Of a DNA stretch of 64,000 nt, positions 21,037-34,300 are shown in pieces. The stretch lies in assembly GCF_000002235.5 (NCBI RefSeq), contig NW_022145615.1, forward strand, positions 32,433,594-32,497,593, given 5' to 3'. Origin of the DNA: Strongylocentrotus purpuratus. Taxonomy: Eukaryota > Echinodermata > Echinoidea > Camarodonta > Strongylocentrotidae. Positions within the stretch are counted from its first letter, which is position 1; each line of letters opens with the position of its first letter. Both the position numbers and the translations under genes were made by a program. The notes beneath the pieces were generated by a model, which saw only the letters and a list, made by a program, of their open reading frames with translations, was not told the DNA's origin and searched no databases.

Positions 21037-24000
21037 TTGATTTGATTTGATTTGATAAGGTTTTATTCGAATATTCAACAATACAGCTGGAGGCTGATAC
21101 AAGTGAATTTACAAGGTAAAAATAATTCCATAGACATAAACAATATAATTATATGCTTAAACACTTTTAAATGAATCCAGATATAAACAGTACATAGTAA
21201 ATAAATCATAGATAATGAAAACAATAATAATATTGAGTTCGGTTTGCATACTTGGATATGAAATAAATAGAAATTCAAAGGGTGTAAGATCAGGTATACA
21301 GTTTGAGAGTCGGAGCAGGACATTTTGATAATGTATTAAGAGAAAAATTATTATTGATCATTAAAAAATTGAAATTAAATGATTAAACTGTAACATTTAC
21401 ATGAAGTATATATACAAAATAATTCGATAAAATACAATTATTAAATATTGTTATGTATGATCTTCATGAATACGTGATGTAAAACCCGGCTTGAAAACAT
21501 AAAATTACATTTATTAAATTAAATTTATTGAAATAACATTAATAATTATTGCATTGATCAACTTGCATTTATCAAAGTTGAATTTAAAAAGTCAGATAAT
21601 ATACATTATTCTTTTGAGTTGCATAGTTTGGCAATGAAAATATCTTTTATAATAATTTATCGGATAAAAATTGCATTTAACTAAATTATATCTCTAAAAA
21701 TTACATTTCTTTTCACAAAATCAAATTCTTAAAAAATGCATTTTATCAAAGTTCTATTTATTAAAATCATATTTATCACAACTATATTCATAAAACTAGA
21801 TACAAATTCAGATAGAGGTTCAGGATTAAATAGCTAGACCTATATGAGGAGGTCGGGATTCTTATTTAGTAAACGAACAATTGATGGGATACTAGAATTG
21901 TAATATCTTGTGGTCCTGCATTTTGGTTCATGGAGAAGATGTGAGTTCCGTAACTGCCTTCCAGACAGTGATCGTCGGGACTTTGGAAGAAAGTCACGAT
22001 GGCGAGCTGACGTGAGAAGGTCACGTGCAAAAGAGAGGAGAAGACCTTCTCGTCGTGAGTGGAGAGAATCAAGACGGAGGTGATCCAAAGCACCGCGGTA
22101 GGAGTCATACCCACCAAGGATGACTCGACAGACCCTTTTCTGCACACGTTCAATGTCATTGGATTGAGCAGTGGTCAGTGACGAGGACCAGACAGGTGAT
22201 GCGTATTCAAGTACAGGTCTGATGTACATAGCATAAATAGCAACCAAATCAGAGGTCGGAAGTCTACATTTTCTGAGGCGATATACAATGTAGAGACGTC
22301 TGCTAGCCTTCGAAACCATCGCTGAAACATTGGTGTCCCACTTTAAGTCGGCTTGAAGATGGACACCAAGTAGAGTGAGGTGGTCGACCACGGATAAGCT
22401 GGTATCAGCGACTTGGAGCTTAGGAAACTGCACTTGCTTTACGAACGAGATATTCATGACGCAACATTTAGTAGGGTTGGGCTTCATGTCATTCGACTCA
22501 CACCACTGGACAAGACTATCAAGTTGAAGTTGGACAGTAGATGGTTCATTCGCTCGGCGGATTTCTACTACACTGAGGTCATCCACATATTTCCATCTGT
22601 GGTTGAATTCACTCAGCGCATCATTAATCATGACAAGAAAAATCACGGGACCTAATTTTGTGCCCTGGGGGACTCCGCATGTAACTCCCAGATCACAGGA
22701 TATGCTCGAACCAACTCTAACTGCCTGTTTGCGCTCATTCAAAAAACTACAAATCGCTGGAATCAGTGCAGGTTGTACTCCGTAGTTGATTAACTTTCCA
22801 ATTACAACATTGTGATTCACGTTATCAAACGCCTTTGCGAAGTCGATCGCGCACAAAGATGCACAGTTGCCAGGTCTGTCTAGATTCTTTCCGATCGTGT
22901 CAAGAAGGCTGATGAGGTAATGTGACGTGGAGCTTCCAGCAACATTACCAAACTGCTTCAGGTCAATAACAGGTGAGAGGTCGTGAGTAACCCATCTACA
23001 GATGAAGGTTTCCATCACGCGTGAGAATATTGCAGTGATGGAGATGGGCCGTAAGTCTGATAGTTGTGAAACTTGCTGTTTTTTCGGAATAGGAGTGATA
23101 ACTGCTCGTTTCCAACTCGAAGGGTAGTTCCCAGTGTGAAGAATGGCATTGAATATCACCGAGAGGGGGTCCGAGAGTTCCATTGCAAACTCCTTGATAA
23201 GTTTGATTGGAATATCGCCCGGTGCCGCTGCCTTGGATGCATTCAGCCGACGTAAGACGTTATACACTTGATGGGCATGAATAATCGGTGGTGGTAAGGG
23301 TGGAAGATAAGATGGTAGAGATGTCCAGTCCAGTGATGGGAGCTGGTTACAGATGTTAGCGAAGTGTTCATTAACCCTGGCAGCTTTCTGCGAGTCGTTA
23401 TGCCCAAGGCAGGGTGGAAGGGTTAGCGAAGACTTGGTAACTCCAGCCATGCTACGAATTTGCCGATGCCATTGGGAAGGTTCACTTTGTTTCAACATTT
23501 GAACCTTCCGAGGGTAGAAAGATGCCTTGCTTTTTGCTATCTCTCGCTGGACTAGATTCCTTACGGCACGAAACCTGTCCAAGTTCCCGGAATCATACGC
23601 TCGTTGCCTATTCTCGATGAGGGCTCGGATGCGACGCGTGATCCATGGTTTGTCATATTTTGCTCGTTTAGATGCGACTAATGGGAAGTGTTCATGATAC
23701 GCCTGGATGAGCACTTCCTGAAAGGCCTCTGCCATTTCATCCGTAGTAGTATCAATGTGATGTAACCAATCAAACTTATAGGCCGTTATCCATCTCCCAA
23801 AGGATCTAATATTGGAGTCCCGAAGAGGGCGTCTGTAGGTCTTGACGACGTTGTCTGAAGAAAGTTGAGATGATCCAGTCATCAGCACGGTAGCATGGTC
23901 AGAGTTGGCTATTGGAGCTTTGATAAGGGGTTCGCTATAATGCTCTGGATGATCAGTAAAAATCATGTCTAGAATGCGATTGTTGCGGGTGTGTTGCTTA

Positions 24001-24740
24001 ACCATCTGCGATAAATTGAGATGTCTCTCAAACACAGAAACATCGAGATCGTTGAAGTCTCCAACTATCAACATGGAAGAGTCTGGATGAGTGCTTCTGA
24101 TATGGTCCCCCATGGTAATCAGATGGGTGATTATGTCATCTTGGTGCGGTGTACGGGGTGGAGAGTACACGACGCATACAAAGAGGTTGGCATTACCTTT
24201 CACATAGTCATACACATTAACTTTAATCCAGATTATTTCAAGATGAGGTGGGACCCGGTCAAGTTCGAATTCAACAGGATGTAAGTCCTCTCGCAAGTAG
24301 AGGGCAACCCCTCCACCCCTTTGAGCAGTTCTGTCTCGATGGAAAAGTTTGTAGCCCTGCATGGTATTGGCTACAGCAGGATTTGAATCACCAAACCAGG
24401 TTTCAGTTACACCGACAATGTCGGCATCATAATGATTAACTGTTGCAGTCATTTCATCAATCTTTTTATTCATCGACCGTACGTTTGTTAGCATAATAGT
24501 TGGATGTCTATCTTTACATCTCTTGTTGACGACTTGTATGTGTCTCAAATTAGGATTCAATTTGTGTGGAGGTTCCTTGACAGTTTTAAGCTCATTTTTC
24601 CTGCAAGATATACCGTCGTAATTTATGTCTCCTTTACGTTTCATTACTATCTGAGCAACAAAAGGGAGACATTTTGTCTTTCTCATACTATTGGGAGACA
24701 TGTCTCCTAATGATAGTGATACTGAGCATGCACACATATA
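21037..24740 (-). mobile_element. CR1/L2-like LINE, near full length
   Basis: On the minus strand the element runs from upstream of the ORF start (24737) through the ORF to an 800-bp 3' UTR ending in AATAAAACC and an (ATCAA)n-type short repeat at 21037-21058. Such simple-repeat 3' ends are usual in CR1/L2-group elements. The 5' end is not defined; the sequence up to about 25165, with repeated GGAGACA motifs, may be 5' UTR. Confidence 0.85.
21840..24737 (-). CDS. LINE ORF2: endonuclease and reverse transcriptase
   Basis: An uninterrupted 965-residue protein. The N-terminal half is an apurinic-type endonuclease that nicks target DNA: the MLTNVRSMNKK start motif, VGVTETW, RGGGVALYLR, VGDFND (about 24045) and SDHATV (about 23900) are all present. 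The reverse transcriptase follows, with RPISI, AIDFAKAFDNVNH, GVPQGTKLGPVIF (about 22670) and the catalytic YVDD (about 22580), then LLGVHL and a thumb region with RPVLEYASPVWSS. There is no PHD or CCHC finger. The intact frame suggests a young, possibly active copy. The start codon is the first ATG; the first 30 residues are low-confidence because they overlap the GGAGACA motif cluster. Confidence 0.96.
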   Translation of the reverse strand: MCACSVSLSLGDMSPNSMRKTKCLPFVAQIVMKRKGDINYDGISCRKNELKTVKEPPHKLNPNLRHIQVVNKRCKDRHPTIMLTNVRSMNKKIDEMTATVNHYDADIVGVTETWFGDSNPAVANTMQGYKLFHRDRTAQRGGGVALYLREDLHPVEFELDRVPPHLEIIWIKVNVYDYVKGNANLFVCVVYSPPRTPHQDDIITHLITMGDHIRSTHPDSSMLIVGDFNDLDVSVFERHLNLSQMVKQHTRNNRILDMIFTDHPEHYSEPLIKAPIANSDHATVLMTGSSQLSSDNVVKTYRRPLRDSNIRSFGRWITAYKFDWLHHIDTTTDEMAEAFQEVLIQAYHEHFPLVASKRAKYDKPWITRRIRALIENRQRAYDSGNLDRFRAVRNLVQREIAKSKASFYPRKVQMLKQSEPSQWHRQIRSMAGVTKSSLTLPPCLGHNDSQKAARVNEHFANICNQLPSLDWTSLPSYLPPLPPPIIHAHQVYNVLRRLNASKAAAPGDIPIKLIKEFAMELSDPLSVIFNAILHTGNYPSSWKRAVITPIPKKQQVSQLSDLRPISITAIFSRVMETFICRWVTHDLSPVIDLKQFGNVAGSSTSHYLISLLDTIGKNLDRPGNCASLCAIDFAKAFDNVNHNVVIGKLINYGVQPALIPAICSFLNERKQAVRVGSSISCDLGVTCGVPQGTKLGPVIFLVMINDALSEFNHRWKYVDDLSVVEIRRANEPSTVQLQLDSLVQWCESNDMKPNPTKCCVMNISFVKQVQFPKLQVADTSLSVVDHLTLLGVHLQADLKWDTNVSAMVSKASRRLYIVYRLRKCRLPTSDLVAIYAMYIRPVLEYASPVWSSSLTTAQSNDIERVQKRVCRVILGGYDSYRGALDHLRLDSLHSRREGLLLSFARDLLTSARHRDFLPKSRRSLSGRQLRNSHLLHEPKCRTTRYYNSSIPSIVRLLNKNPDLLI

Positions 24741-26040
24741 TGTATATATATATATATAAATGTAACATAATTAAAATGTATGTTTTGCTTTATAGATTTT
24801 TGAACATACTATTAGTCTTCATACAAGCCTAAAGGGTTATAAGGATTGCACATAGGCTTAGTCTATATTAAATTACTATTATCGTTATAATTATAATAAC
24901 TATTATCATTATTATCATTTCTATTAACATTGTTATAAATTCTTGTTTATTAACACGAAAATGTCTCCTTCATGTGGGTGTCTCCTATAAGTAGGTATAA
25001 TAATACCAAAATGTCTCCCAAATGTCAGATCTATAGAAATATTATCATCATCATTATTATTATTGTTATTTGATTTAATTCCACAAACTGGAAACTTCCT
25101 GGGTCTTTGAAGACATGCATTACTTCTAGGAAACACCCACTCAATGGAGACATATTTGTGTCTCCTTGAAGTACAAGTTTATCGATTATTTTGTCTATGT
25201 TATTATTAATGTTTTTTTTATCATTTTTTTTCTTGTGTGGAGGTATATTCGCACATGTCCTTTGTTTTTGTTAATACTCGATATGACATGCAGTGGCGGA
25301 TCCAGGGCGCAACAGGTGCGCAACAGTTTTTACCATCTTCATTCCATTATCATAATTATAACTATCCTCTTTATAAATCATAATATCATTATCAATGTCA
25401 TATGAATGGATTTGTATACTATAAGAAAAATATGAAAAGGAAAAAGAATCTTGCATGTGAAGACACCATATGCTAACTTTCAAAAAGGAACCCGAACGCG
25501 ACCCGACCGTTTAGCACAAGCCAAACAAAACGAACCAGACACAACGAATCTCACAGACATGTGTATATGGACACAAACTCAATCAAAATATGCATTCACA
25601 TCTTCAACTGGTCATCCACAAAAGGTCACATTCAAAAGCAAAAACAAAACGCGGGAACTATTTAGTTATTTTATTAGCAAGGAATTTATTACAAAGGTAA
25701 ACCATGGATTAATTGAGCAAGTCTAAAATCAAGCAATAAAAATTGGGCACATGCTCAAAATTATAAATAAGCATGAAGTAGAATACATATATTATATAAA
25801 TGGGAGAGATCTCAATGCAAAATATTAAATTAATAGTCACATTGAATATTAAAGAAACAATTTAAATTGCACAGACAATACAAGAAAATATTTCAGTGTA
25901 TCACATCATCAGGCAAGAAAATAAAGAAATGGCAAGAAAGAGACAGAAAATGGAAAGAGACAGAAAATTGGAAATAGGGAAAGGGAGGGAGGAAGGGGAG
26001 AGAGACAGAACAAAGTAGTGTGGTGGTGGTTTTGGTAGTA
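24741..26040. other. Intergenic / possible LINE 5' region
   Basis: AT-rich. GGAGACA/TGTCTCC motifs cluster up to about 25165. An orphan hAT-like start CAGTGGCGGATCCAGG lies at about 25291. No gene is recognised. Confidence 0.5.
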
Positions 26041-26053
26041 AACCTCCTTGGTA

Positions 26054-26056
26054 GTG

Positions 26057-26093
<37 letters not shown>

Positions 26094-26406
26094 TAGTAGT
26101 AGCAGCAGTAGCAGTAGTAGTAGTAGTACAGTGGAACCTCGTTATAACGATATCGGATATAACAAAATCCTCTTATAACGAGGTAATTTTGCTGGTCCCA
26201 GCTCTTTATATTTCTTTGGTTTTTTACACTGATATAATGAGAAACCTGATATAACATTAGGTAATTTTCATGGTCCCAAGGACCTCGTTATAAAGAGGTT
26301 CCAATGTAGTAGTAGTAGTAGTAGTAGTAGTAGCAGTAGTAGCAGCAGTGGCAGCAGCAGTAGTAGTACTGTAGTACTACTAGTAGTAGTTGTAGTAATA
26401 CAAGAC

Positions 26407-26463
<57 letters not shown>

Positions 26464-26475
26464 CAGTAGTAGTTT
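26054..26475. repeat. (AGT)n microsatellite, split by a MITE
   Basis: Trinucleotide AGT repeats with AGC interruptions lie at 26054-26128 and 26307-26475, on each side of the pogo-like element. Confidence 0.9.
26127..26308. mobile_element. pogo/Tigger-like MITE
   Basis: A 178-bp element (26129-26306) with ends CAGTGGAACCTCGTTATAACG and the near-complement TTATAAAGAGGTTCCAATG, flanked by TA on both sides. Ends starting CAGTNGAACCTC and a TA target are typical of pogo/Tigger elements. It is inserted in the (AGT)n array. Confidence 0.85.
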
Positions 26476-26479
26476 TATA

Positions 26480-27415
26480 TTTCTAAAATATTTATAAAAC
26501 TAATAATGCTTAACCTTGAAATTCTACATATAATTGGAACATACATACTCTACCCAACCATGACTAACTTGACATGAACCAATGAATAACCACTCGTGCA
26601 TGAACGAAAACAGAGCTTCTCAAAAAAGGTGTCAAATTAAGATGTGGTCAAAACTTTGCCTGTATCTTTTGAATCTAGTAAAGGAAGTCATCTCATTTTT
26701 GGTCTGGGTCCTCACAAATGAAAGCAAAAGAAAGAACATACATGTGGAGATCTTCGGTTCTGAAATTAATCCCGATGTAGTCATTTTCATATTTCGATGT
26801 CTATTCTGGGATGAATAGGGACAGTGCCCAATGTTATGCAACACTACAACCTAGTGGGTCAGAATGTAATCGTTATACTTTTCCTACATTTCTCATGAAT
26901 AAAAACATTAACACATGTAATTATTATAGCACTAAATGAGCAAATTAGCATTATTTACTCTTGTCACAAAGAACACTGATGTAGCCAAATATGTACACCA
27001 TATAAAAGGCAATGCTGTAAAATATTCCAATAACAGGAATAACAATAACAAAAGTTCAACTAGATGCAAACGTGCAATCCATATATATGCAAGATTAGAT
27101 AGTAAAATGACATCTAAGTGTCTTTGTAATATCTGTGCTTGTGGAATCAAGTTGATGCTCTTCAAAAACACTTCGAAAAGGGATTGTGCTCAAACTGACA
27201 TCATTATCAAGTACTATAAATACCCTTTGTCTAATATGTAGTTCACTCTAATAAACTTGAATTGAACTTGAAGTTTGACTGCATAACTACACTTCACTGT
27301 ACAGTGTGCAACCAATCATTTCTAATGTCCAAACCTTCATCATGCACTGAAAGCAGTATTCATCATTACATCATTAATTAGATACATGTCATCTTCATTT
27401 GATCCTGAATTAAAT
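26480..27415. other. Intergenic, no gene recognised
   Basis: AT-rich sequence. The short frames on either strand show no known domain. Confidence 0.5.
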
Positions 27416-27891
27416 TTAAAGGTAATAGAAAGTTTTGGTATGGGGTCATGAATTTTGTTCAAATGTACATATTGGAAGCATATATACGATCCAACAAAAC
27501 ACAATGATCGTTGTCGCTGTTGTAATCGAGTCTAAAGTGATGAAATTGTAGATAATAAACTCTTTATGTTGTATAGCGCCCTCTCCGGATTGATATTACT
27601 TTAGCTTTAAAGCAATGTTTCTTGACTATTCTTTTGGAAACCTAATATCAGAACTGCATATTCCGAGATTTTCATGGTCGCAGCTACCGTTATATGACCG
27701 TAGGCGCTATTTGAAATTTATCGGGAGCACCGATAAATTTCATATTAGAATATCTCGAAATCCAAAGCGTTTTAGAGCCCAATTTATTCAGAGGCGGTTT
27801 TTCGTACACAAGGTTTTACAATGATAATGAAAATTTAAACGTTATTCTCCGACCCTAGTGAAATATTCCCAAAACTTTGTATTACCTTTAA
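27416..27891. mobile_element. TTAA-flanked MITE, second family
   Basis: TTAA on both sides (27416-27419, 27888-27891) brackets a 468-bp element with ends AGGTAATAGAAAGTTTTGG and the complement CCAAAACTTTGTATTACCT. The interior contains small hairpins around 27705-27760. It encodes no recognisable protein. Confidence 0.75.
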
Positions 27892-28309
27892 TATTCATTT
27901 AACTTGCATACATCCAGGTTACAAAATGTCCACTATATAACCATTTAGCACTTTCTTTAATACATACACTAAGTCAATGGCAGGGAAACCGAAATAAACT
28001 AACTTCATTCAGGCTCATTAATCATCATTACACCAATGTTTCAACTGACCTCTTTGCCCACCATATTAGACTTTCATCAATTCAGCTCTATCACAAATTA
28101 GAGCAAGTTACAGGTTGCGCATGTGCAGATAAAGGACCAGGCTTGACACTGAAACAAAACGAGGATGAGTCCTTGTGCAAGCTCTTTCATGAATATTCAT
28201 TTAGAAGCCACATACCTACTGGAATATACAGGTGAAGGTACATGTATTGTGCCAAAAAAGGCAACAAAAGATGTTAATCAGACCATATGATCTGACCCAA
28301 CTAATATTA

Positions 28310-31300
28310 TTAGTTTAGGAAGCTCCTCTCTCTGTCATCAAAGTTTTTCTTTGCTTTATTCCTTTCGTTCATCACCTTATTTCTTACCGCCTGCCATTCC
28401 ATGGTGATTTGATGTCTTTGCAGGAAAGTGGTGCAGGCCTTCCTCCCTGGGTATGAAATAAGAACAATACATTCTAAATCCTTTGTCATCATCGATACTA
28501 TCTTAGGTTATTAAATAGGAACTAGTCGACTGGTATGCCTCTGCCCTCTCACGCACTGCATTATATTGAACAAATTTGCATATTTGCACTATCAACTCAT
28601 ATGAAATTTCAATACTTATTATTAATTTGACTAAGCTATCTTTCAGAGTACATGAAAAGCCAATTAATGTCAATTAAGTGCACTTTCTCCATAAATGCTG
28701 GAAACTGAAGAAAAAAAGTAGAACTCCTGGAAAAAAAGTTGCATATGTGCATAATCAAATAGGAATAACAATAAATTTGACTATGCATTTTTGTAAAACA
28801 AATAATCCATGTATACACACATGCCACACATTGATATATGGCCGAGGTCCGAGATGGGGGTGGGGAAATCAAATGAGTCCTGAGTTACTTGTCATGTCCT
28901 ACATGACCGTCTCACCAAGTTTAATGACATCAATCAAGTCATACTCAAATTATCGCGTAAACGAAGAACATCTGATGGATGGGGGAATAACCCCCTCCCC
29001 CCCCCCCCCCCCCCCAGCTATTGCAGTGTCACTCAAAATCAAATTTATTAATTGCCAAGTCCTACTCAAAGTTTGATGATATTCCATCAAGTCATACTTG
29101 AGTTATCACGTAATTGTTCAAAACTGAAGGAGTAGTTCGCGACGCAAGATCCCCCCCCCCTTTGTTTGTCATAATATGCCATTACCATGGCAATGCACTT
29201 TCTGCCACTGTCATCAACTTCTGCCAACACGCTGATTCCTATATACTTCGTTTGGCAGGGGTATAATAATGACTAGACCTTGAAACTAGTAAATGGAAGC
29301 TACCAAAACTGAAAGCTGGGGATCCCTGGAACTTAGTTTCTTGGAACACAATATTCTGATTTTTATATAAATTATATGCACACTTCTAATACATGCTATA
29401 CCAGTTTCCTGCCCTTTAAAATGACAACAAAATTACAACTTTTCTCAACCCTTTGCCTAAAGATGCACTTAAACATAAACACAAAGAAGCTTACCTGGTA
29501 ATGGTTCCCCTTGTTTGATTGCTGCAGAGAAATACTGCTTGCACTGCTTGCTTCCCTGCTTTGACCAGCGGTTGTACCTTCGGGCTGTAATGACATAACA
29601 TATAAGCCTTATATACTTCTACGCTTCAGACATGTTTCACAGTTTGTCACATGTTGTGCCTACATCTATGAAAGATGTTTGAAAAGAAGAAAAATACTTT
29701 AAAACGCACAACACTCCGGTTGCAGCTTGCATGACTACCCTCCCCTGAATTTGCTTTATCTCATGAAACATAACCACAGCATCGGGACACCTACATGTAC
29801 CAATTTATTTATGGGCAAAAGATACTGTAATTTAAACAGGGTGATTAATGTTTTGCAAACCTCAAATCCCCATCTCATATGATGTGGCAAAAATAAAATA
29901 AAAAATACTCAAAAAGAGCCCAGTAGACTAGATGCTCACCTGAATTTCGCAACCTCCCCATAGTGCCCCAAGGGGGAAAAAAAAGTTTGTAAATTTGCTC
30001 AGGGGCCTATAGTGTGTCTGCTCATCAACACCCCAAGGCAAACATTTGTGCCAAATTTCACTAGAATTGTTCAAAAACTGAGGAAGTAGTTCACGACACA
30101 AGATTCGACCGACCGCGCGACCGCCCAACCGACTGCACGCTGATTCCAGTATACCCCCTTCAAACAAAACGGATGGCAAAATCTCACTTGAGCATTCTGC
30201 TCACATGGGCTAAAAAATATGGAATAAATCAATCAACAAGCTGTATGCATGCGCACAGGTAGTTAGAGCCCATGTGTCCCTCCAACTTTTAAATGTCTAG
30301 GCCAAATACACCTTTACCATTACTCTCGCAGTTGCTAGATTCAAATTGTATCCATATCACACAATCTTTCAGTATTTACAATGGTTGCTGGGAAAACTTC
30401 TCATTATGGTCAGCTATAAACTTTTCCCATACAGTGTTGCGTTCCTGAGCAGATCCAATTAGTTTTACACCAATATTTGTCATATAAATGCATGAATCTA
30501 CTACTTTTTTTTTTCTTCATGAATCTCCATTGTATCATATGCTGAAACCTTTATGAACTGATTCATTCTACAAGAACCAAGTTTTGAACTCATGCCTATG
30601 ATTCTCAACAATACAATACAACTATGAATTCAGCACATGTGATAGTTGAACTGCAGAGTTAATGGGAACAACTCCCTGTTTAATATCAAAGCAACAATGT
30701 GCAAAAAAAAAAACACTTCGCTTTCATATTACCTGAAGACCTATCCCCAGAGGTCAATGTTGCAGTAGAGCAGCCATCCTTTGAGGTCGCTGGTGTAGTT
30801 GAGCTGCCATCCTCAGAGGTCACTGTTAGAGTTGAGTTGCCATGCTCAGAGTTCACCCGTGCTGTAGAGCAGCCATCCTTTGAGGTCGCTGGTGTAGTTG
30901 AGCTGCCATCCTCAGAGGTCACCGTTAGAGTTGAGTCGTCATGTTTAGAGTTCACCCGTGCTGTAGAGCAGCCATCCTTTGAGGTCGCTGGTGCACTTGA
31001 GCAGCCATCGTCATCAGACGCTTCAGATTCTTTGCGTGCCCTCATTCCTATGGGAAGGGAAAGACATATAAAATGCGAACATCAATAATTTGCATACACG
31101 ATATAACAACAGTCAATATAAGAGAGAGAGAGCATAAACAAATTAACAAATTTGTAATAGTGCAATCAAACAAATACAAAATAAATATATACCAAACACA
31201 AAGAGTTTATGAAATAAATAAATAGTAAATATCACTTGATGAACATTTTTGTTTTCTGCGTTAGGTTTGCTTCAGATTTGGGAATATGAAATGGTGCAAG

Positions 31301-34300
31301 TTTTTTCCATCAATATTTTGCAATTGTTTTCATATAAATGTACAATTGGGTGTATCATTTACTGGTTGTTTTGTTGCTCGATGTTATTATCCTATATGCT
31401 ATCCCAATTCAAAATTATATCAGCTCTTATTTCTATTACTACTGCCTCGCTGTTATAAATCTGAACTCGAGATAATCATAAATTTGCTGTACATATAATA
31501 TGGTACATTGAACCAATGCAAAATTTGTATAAATGTTTACCTACCTCCTATATCTATATGATGGAGATGACTCCCTACTCGGGTGATTTCTTGGATGGCA
31601 AGTGGGGTCTGGTAGATTGTTTGATTGATTGTAGAGGAGTGTCCCATATGCCGGTAAAATAGTTCCAAGTCAGCATCAGGCAAGTCGAGGGATGCGTAAA
31701 TTGTAGACACTCTGTGCCTGTTCTTGGTGGCATTCACCGTAACGTTGGACGAAAGGCTGATGTTGTCTGAGACATTCTTTAGAGCATGCCACCCTCCAAC
31801 ATGGTCATGAGACATTTGAGTACAAGCGAATATGTACTTATTATCAGGTCTTATTCCTGCTGTATGCCGGATTTCCTGATCACATAGAAGTTGCACAGGT
31901 TTCACAGTGTCTCTTGGGAACAGGACTGGAACCAAGCGATTAGTGCCCTTCCCAGTCTGGTAGCATATCTTGAGCTGAGATAAAAGTTCCTGATGGGCTG
32001 GATTTTTAACTTCATGAATCTTGTCTTTCTGCATCCATACACCCTCTTCTGCATCTCTCCATTCTTCGGTTGTAAGCCTGCTGGGTTCTCCACCACGCCT
32101 TGCATTCCACAATGTCAATCGCGAGCAAGTCAGATCTCGTAACTCTACAAATGTGTGAGAATCCCAAACCAGGAACTCATCAGAGATGATTTCTGTGACT
32201 TTCTTTTGAGTGTATGTCTTCAATGCTTCAATGTCAGCCTCAAGCGGGAGCTCTGCAGGCTTCCTCAAACGCACTTGGCGATTCTTTTGGATTTCGTAGT
32301 GTGCATCCCCAAAAATCAAATTCTGGTTCAAGTCAAGAATCTCTACGAACTTGTCAATCTCAGATGCATCTTCATCTAGCCTGGATACAAGAAAACTAGC
32401 TTTAGTGATTTTGCTAGCTTTTTTCAGCACAAAGTACAAGCAGAGTTTCAGTCCTGGCTTTAGTTTGCCTTCAGTTTCATCATAAGTGAGCGTCTGGATT
32501 GCCTCTGTCAAAGATTCGAAGTGCTCTCTACTGAACATGTCTCCAGCATGTCCCATTGTGAGATCTGCAGTCCCATGAACCTCGTGTTTCTTCTTAAACT
32601 CAGTGTATAAGGTGGCAAGTCTTCTCATATCAGCCATAACTGATTTTCTTACTTCAAGTTTCTTGTCTTTTTTGGATCTGTGTTTAGTCCACAGTCGATG
32701 TCCAACATTAACTATCACTTTGTCCGTTCTACACGTATTCCCAACGTCATCATTCTGGAATCTACTAAGTATGTCAGTGACAAAGTCTGGGTGTTTTTGA
32801 TACACTGGATCTTTCCCTTCCATGAGGTTTACTGGTACTCCTTCAGATGGAGTGCATATATCACCTTGGCAAACTTTCCTGTGATGCCAGAAGAAATGTG
32901 AGCTGTAAAAGCCCTTGCAGTTACTGCACATTTTAAGGTTGTCATCATTCCCTGATTTTGGTAACTTTTCTCTTTCATAAATGGGGTTGTCATCTTTCAT
33001 ACGTTCTCTATTTACTTGGTATATGCCTTCCTTCCTGAACTTTGAGAACACCTTGTCTCTCTCCCGCTTTGGCAGCTGCATGGCAGATTTCACCTGCTCC
33101 TTATCCTTATGTACCAAACAAATGTGTCTCGAGAGCTTTTCACCACAAGCTTTGTTGCAGAAAGGGCATGGCCTTGATGGCTTCTTGTACCTTGTTTTCT
33201 TGTCCTCGTGTTTGTGTGTCGTTTCCATATTATCATTGGTTTTCTGATGTGGCAATTCTGGCCCTGAAAATGATCCTGGAAGGCACTGTTTATAAATCTT
33301 TGTAGGTTTTTCATCTGGTGTAGATATAACAGAAGATGGTCTCTTGCGCACTTGAACATTTCTTGGATGAATCTCAAGAGTTGCCTCATCATCACTGCTG
33401 TATTCCTCGTTGCTACCCTCCTCTGGTCGATATGTTGGATCAAGGTCAGATTCATCACTGTCAAAATGATTTTGGAGTTCACTTGATGATTTAGATAGGT
33501 TAGGGTAGATGAACCTTCTTGGGCGTGTGTACTGCTCTTCCTCATCTGAGGAACAACTTGATGGAGATACACAGTTTTGTGGATGCTCAGATTGTTCTAA
33601 TCCTTTGAACTCTCCTTCGACTGGTTGGTGTCCTTGTGTCTCTCCTTGTTGGAGTCCTGGAGTCCCTCTTTCTTGTTGGTGGACCTGTGTCTCTCCTTCT
33701 TGTTGGTGGAAATGTATGTCTCCTCCTTGTTGGTGTCCTATAGTCCCTCTTTCTTGTTCGTGTCCTTGTGTCTGTCCTTCTTGCTGATTAATCTGCATCT
33801 CTCCTTCTTGTTGGTGTCCTAGAGTCCCTCTTTCTTGTTGTGTCTCCCTGTGCTGGTGGATTTGTGTTCCTCTTTCTTGTTGATGCCCTAGAGTCCCTAT
33901 CTCTTGTTGGTTGACTTGTGTCTCTCTTTCATGTTGGTGGCCCTCTGTCTCTCCTTCTTGCTGGTGGACCTGTGTATCTCCTCCTTGTTGGTGTCCTAGA
34001 CTCTGTGGTGGTCTGTCTCTCCTTCTTGTTGGTGGACCTCCATCTCTCCTCCTTGTTGGTGTCCTAGAGTCTCTCTTTCTTGTTGATGGACTTGTGTCTC
34101 CCCTTGTTGGTGGATTTGTGTTCCTCTTTCTTGTTGGTGGTCCTCTGTCACTCCTTTTTGGTGGACTTGTGTCTCTCCTTGTTGATGGATTTGTGTTCCT
34201 CTTTCTTGTTGGTGGTCCTCTGTCACTCCTTTTTGGTGGACATGTGTATCTCCTCCTTGTTGGTGTCCTAGAGTCTCTCTTCTTGTTGGTGGACCTGTGT

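Noticed and set aside
29495..29584. Frame reading PEGTTAGQSREASS through this exon
   Set aside because: Splice phase from the neighbouring exons selects the other frame (YNRWSKQGSKQ), which matches the Myb-like tail.
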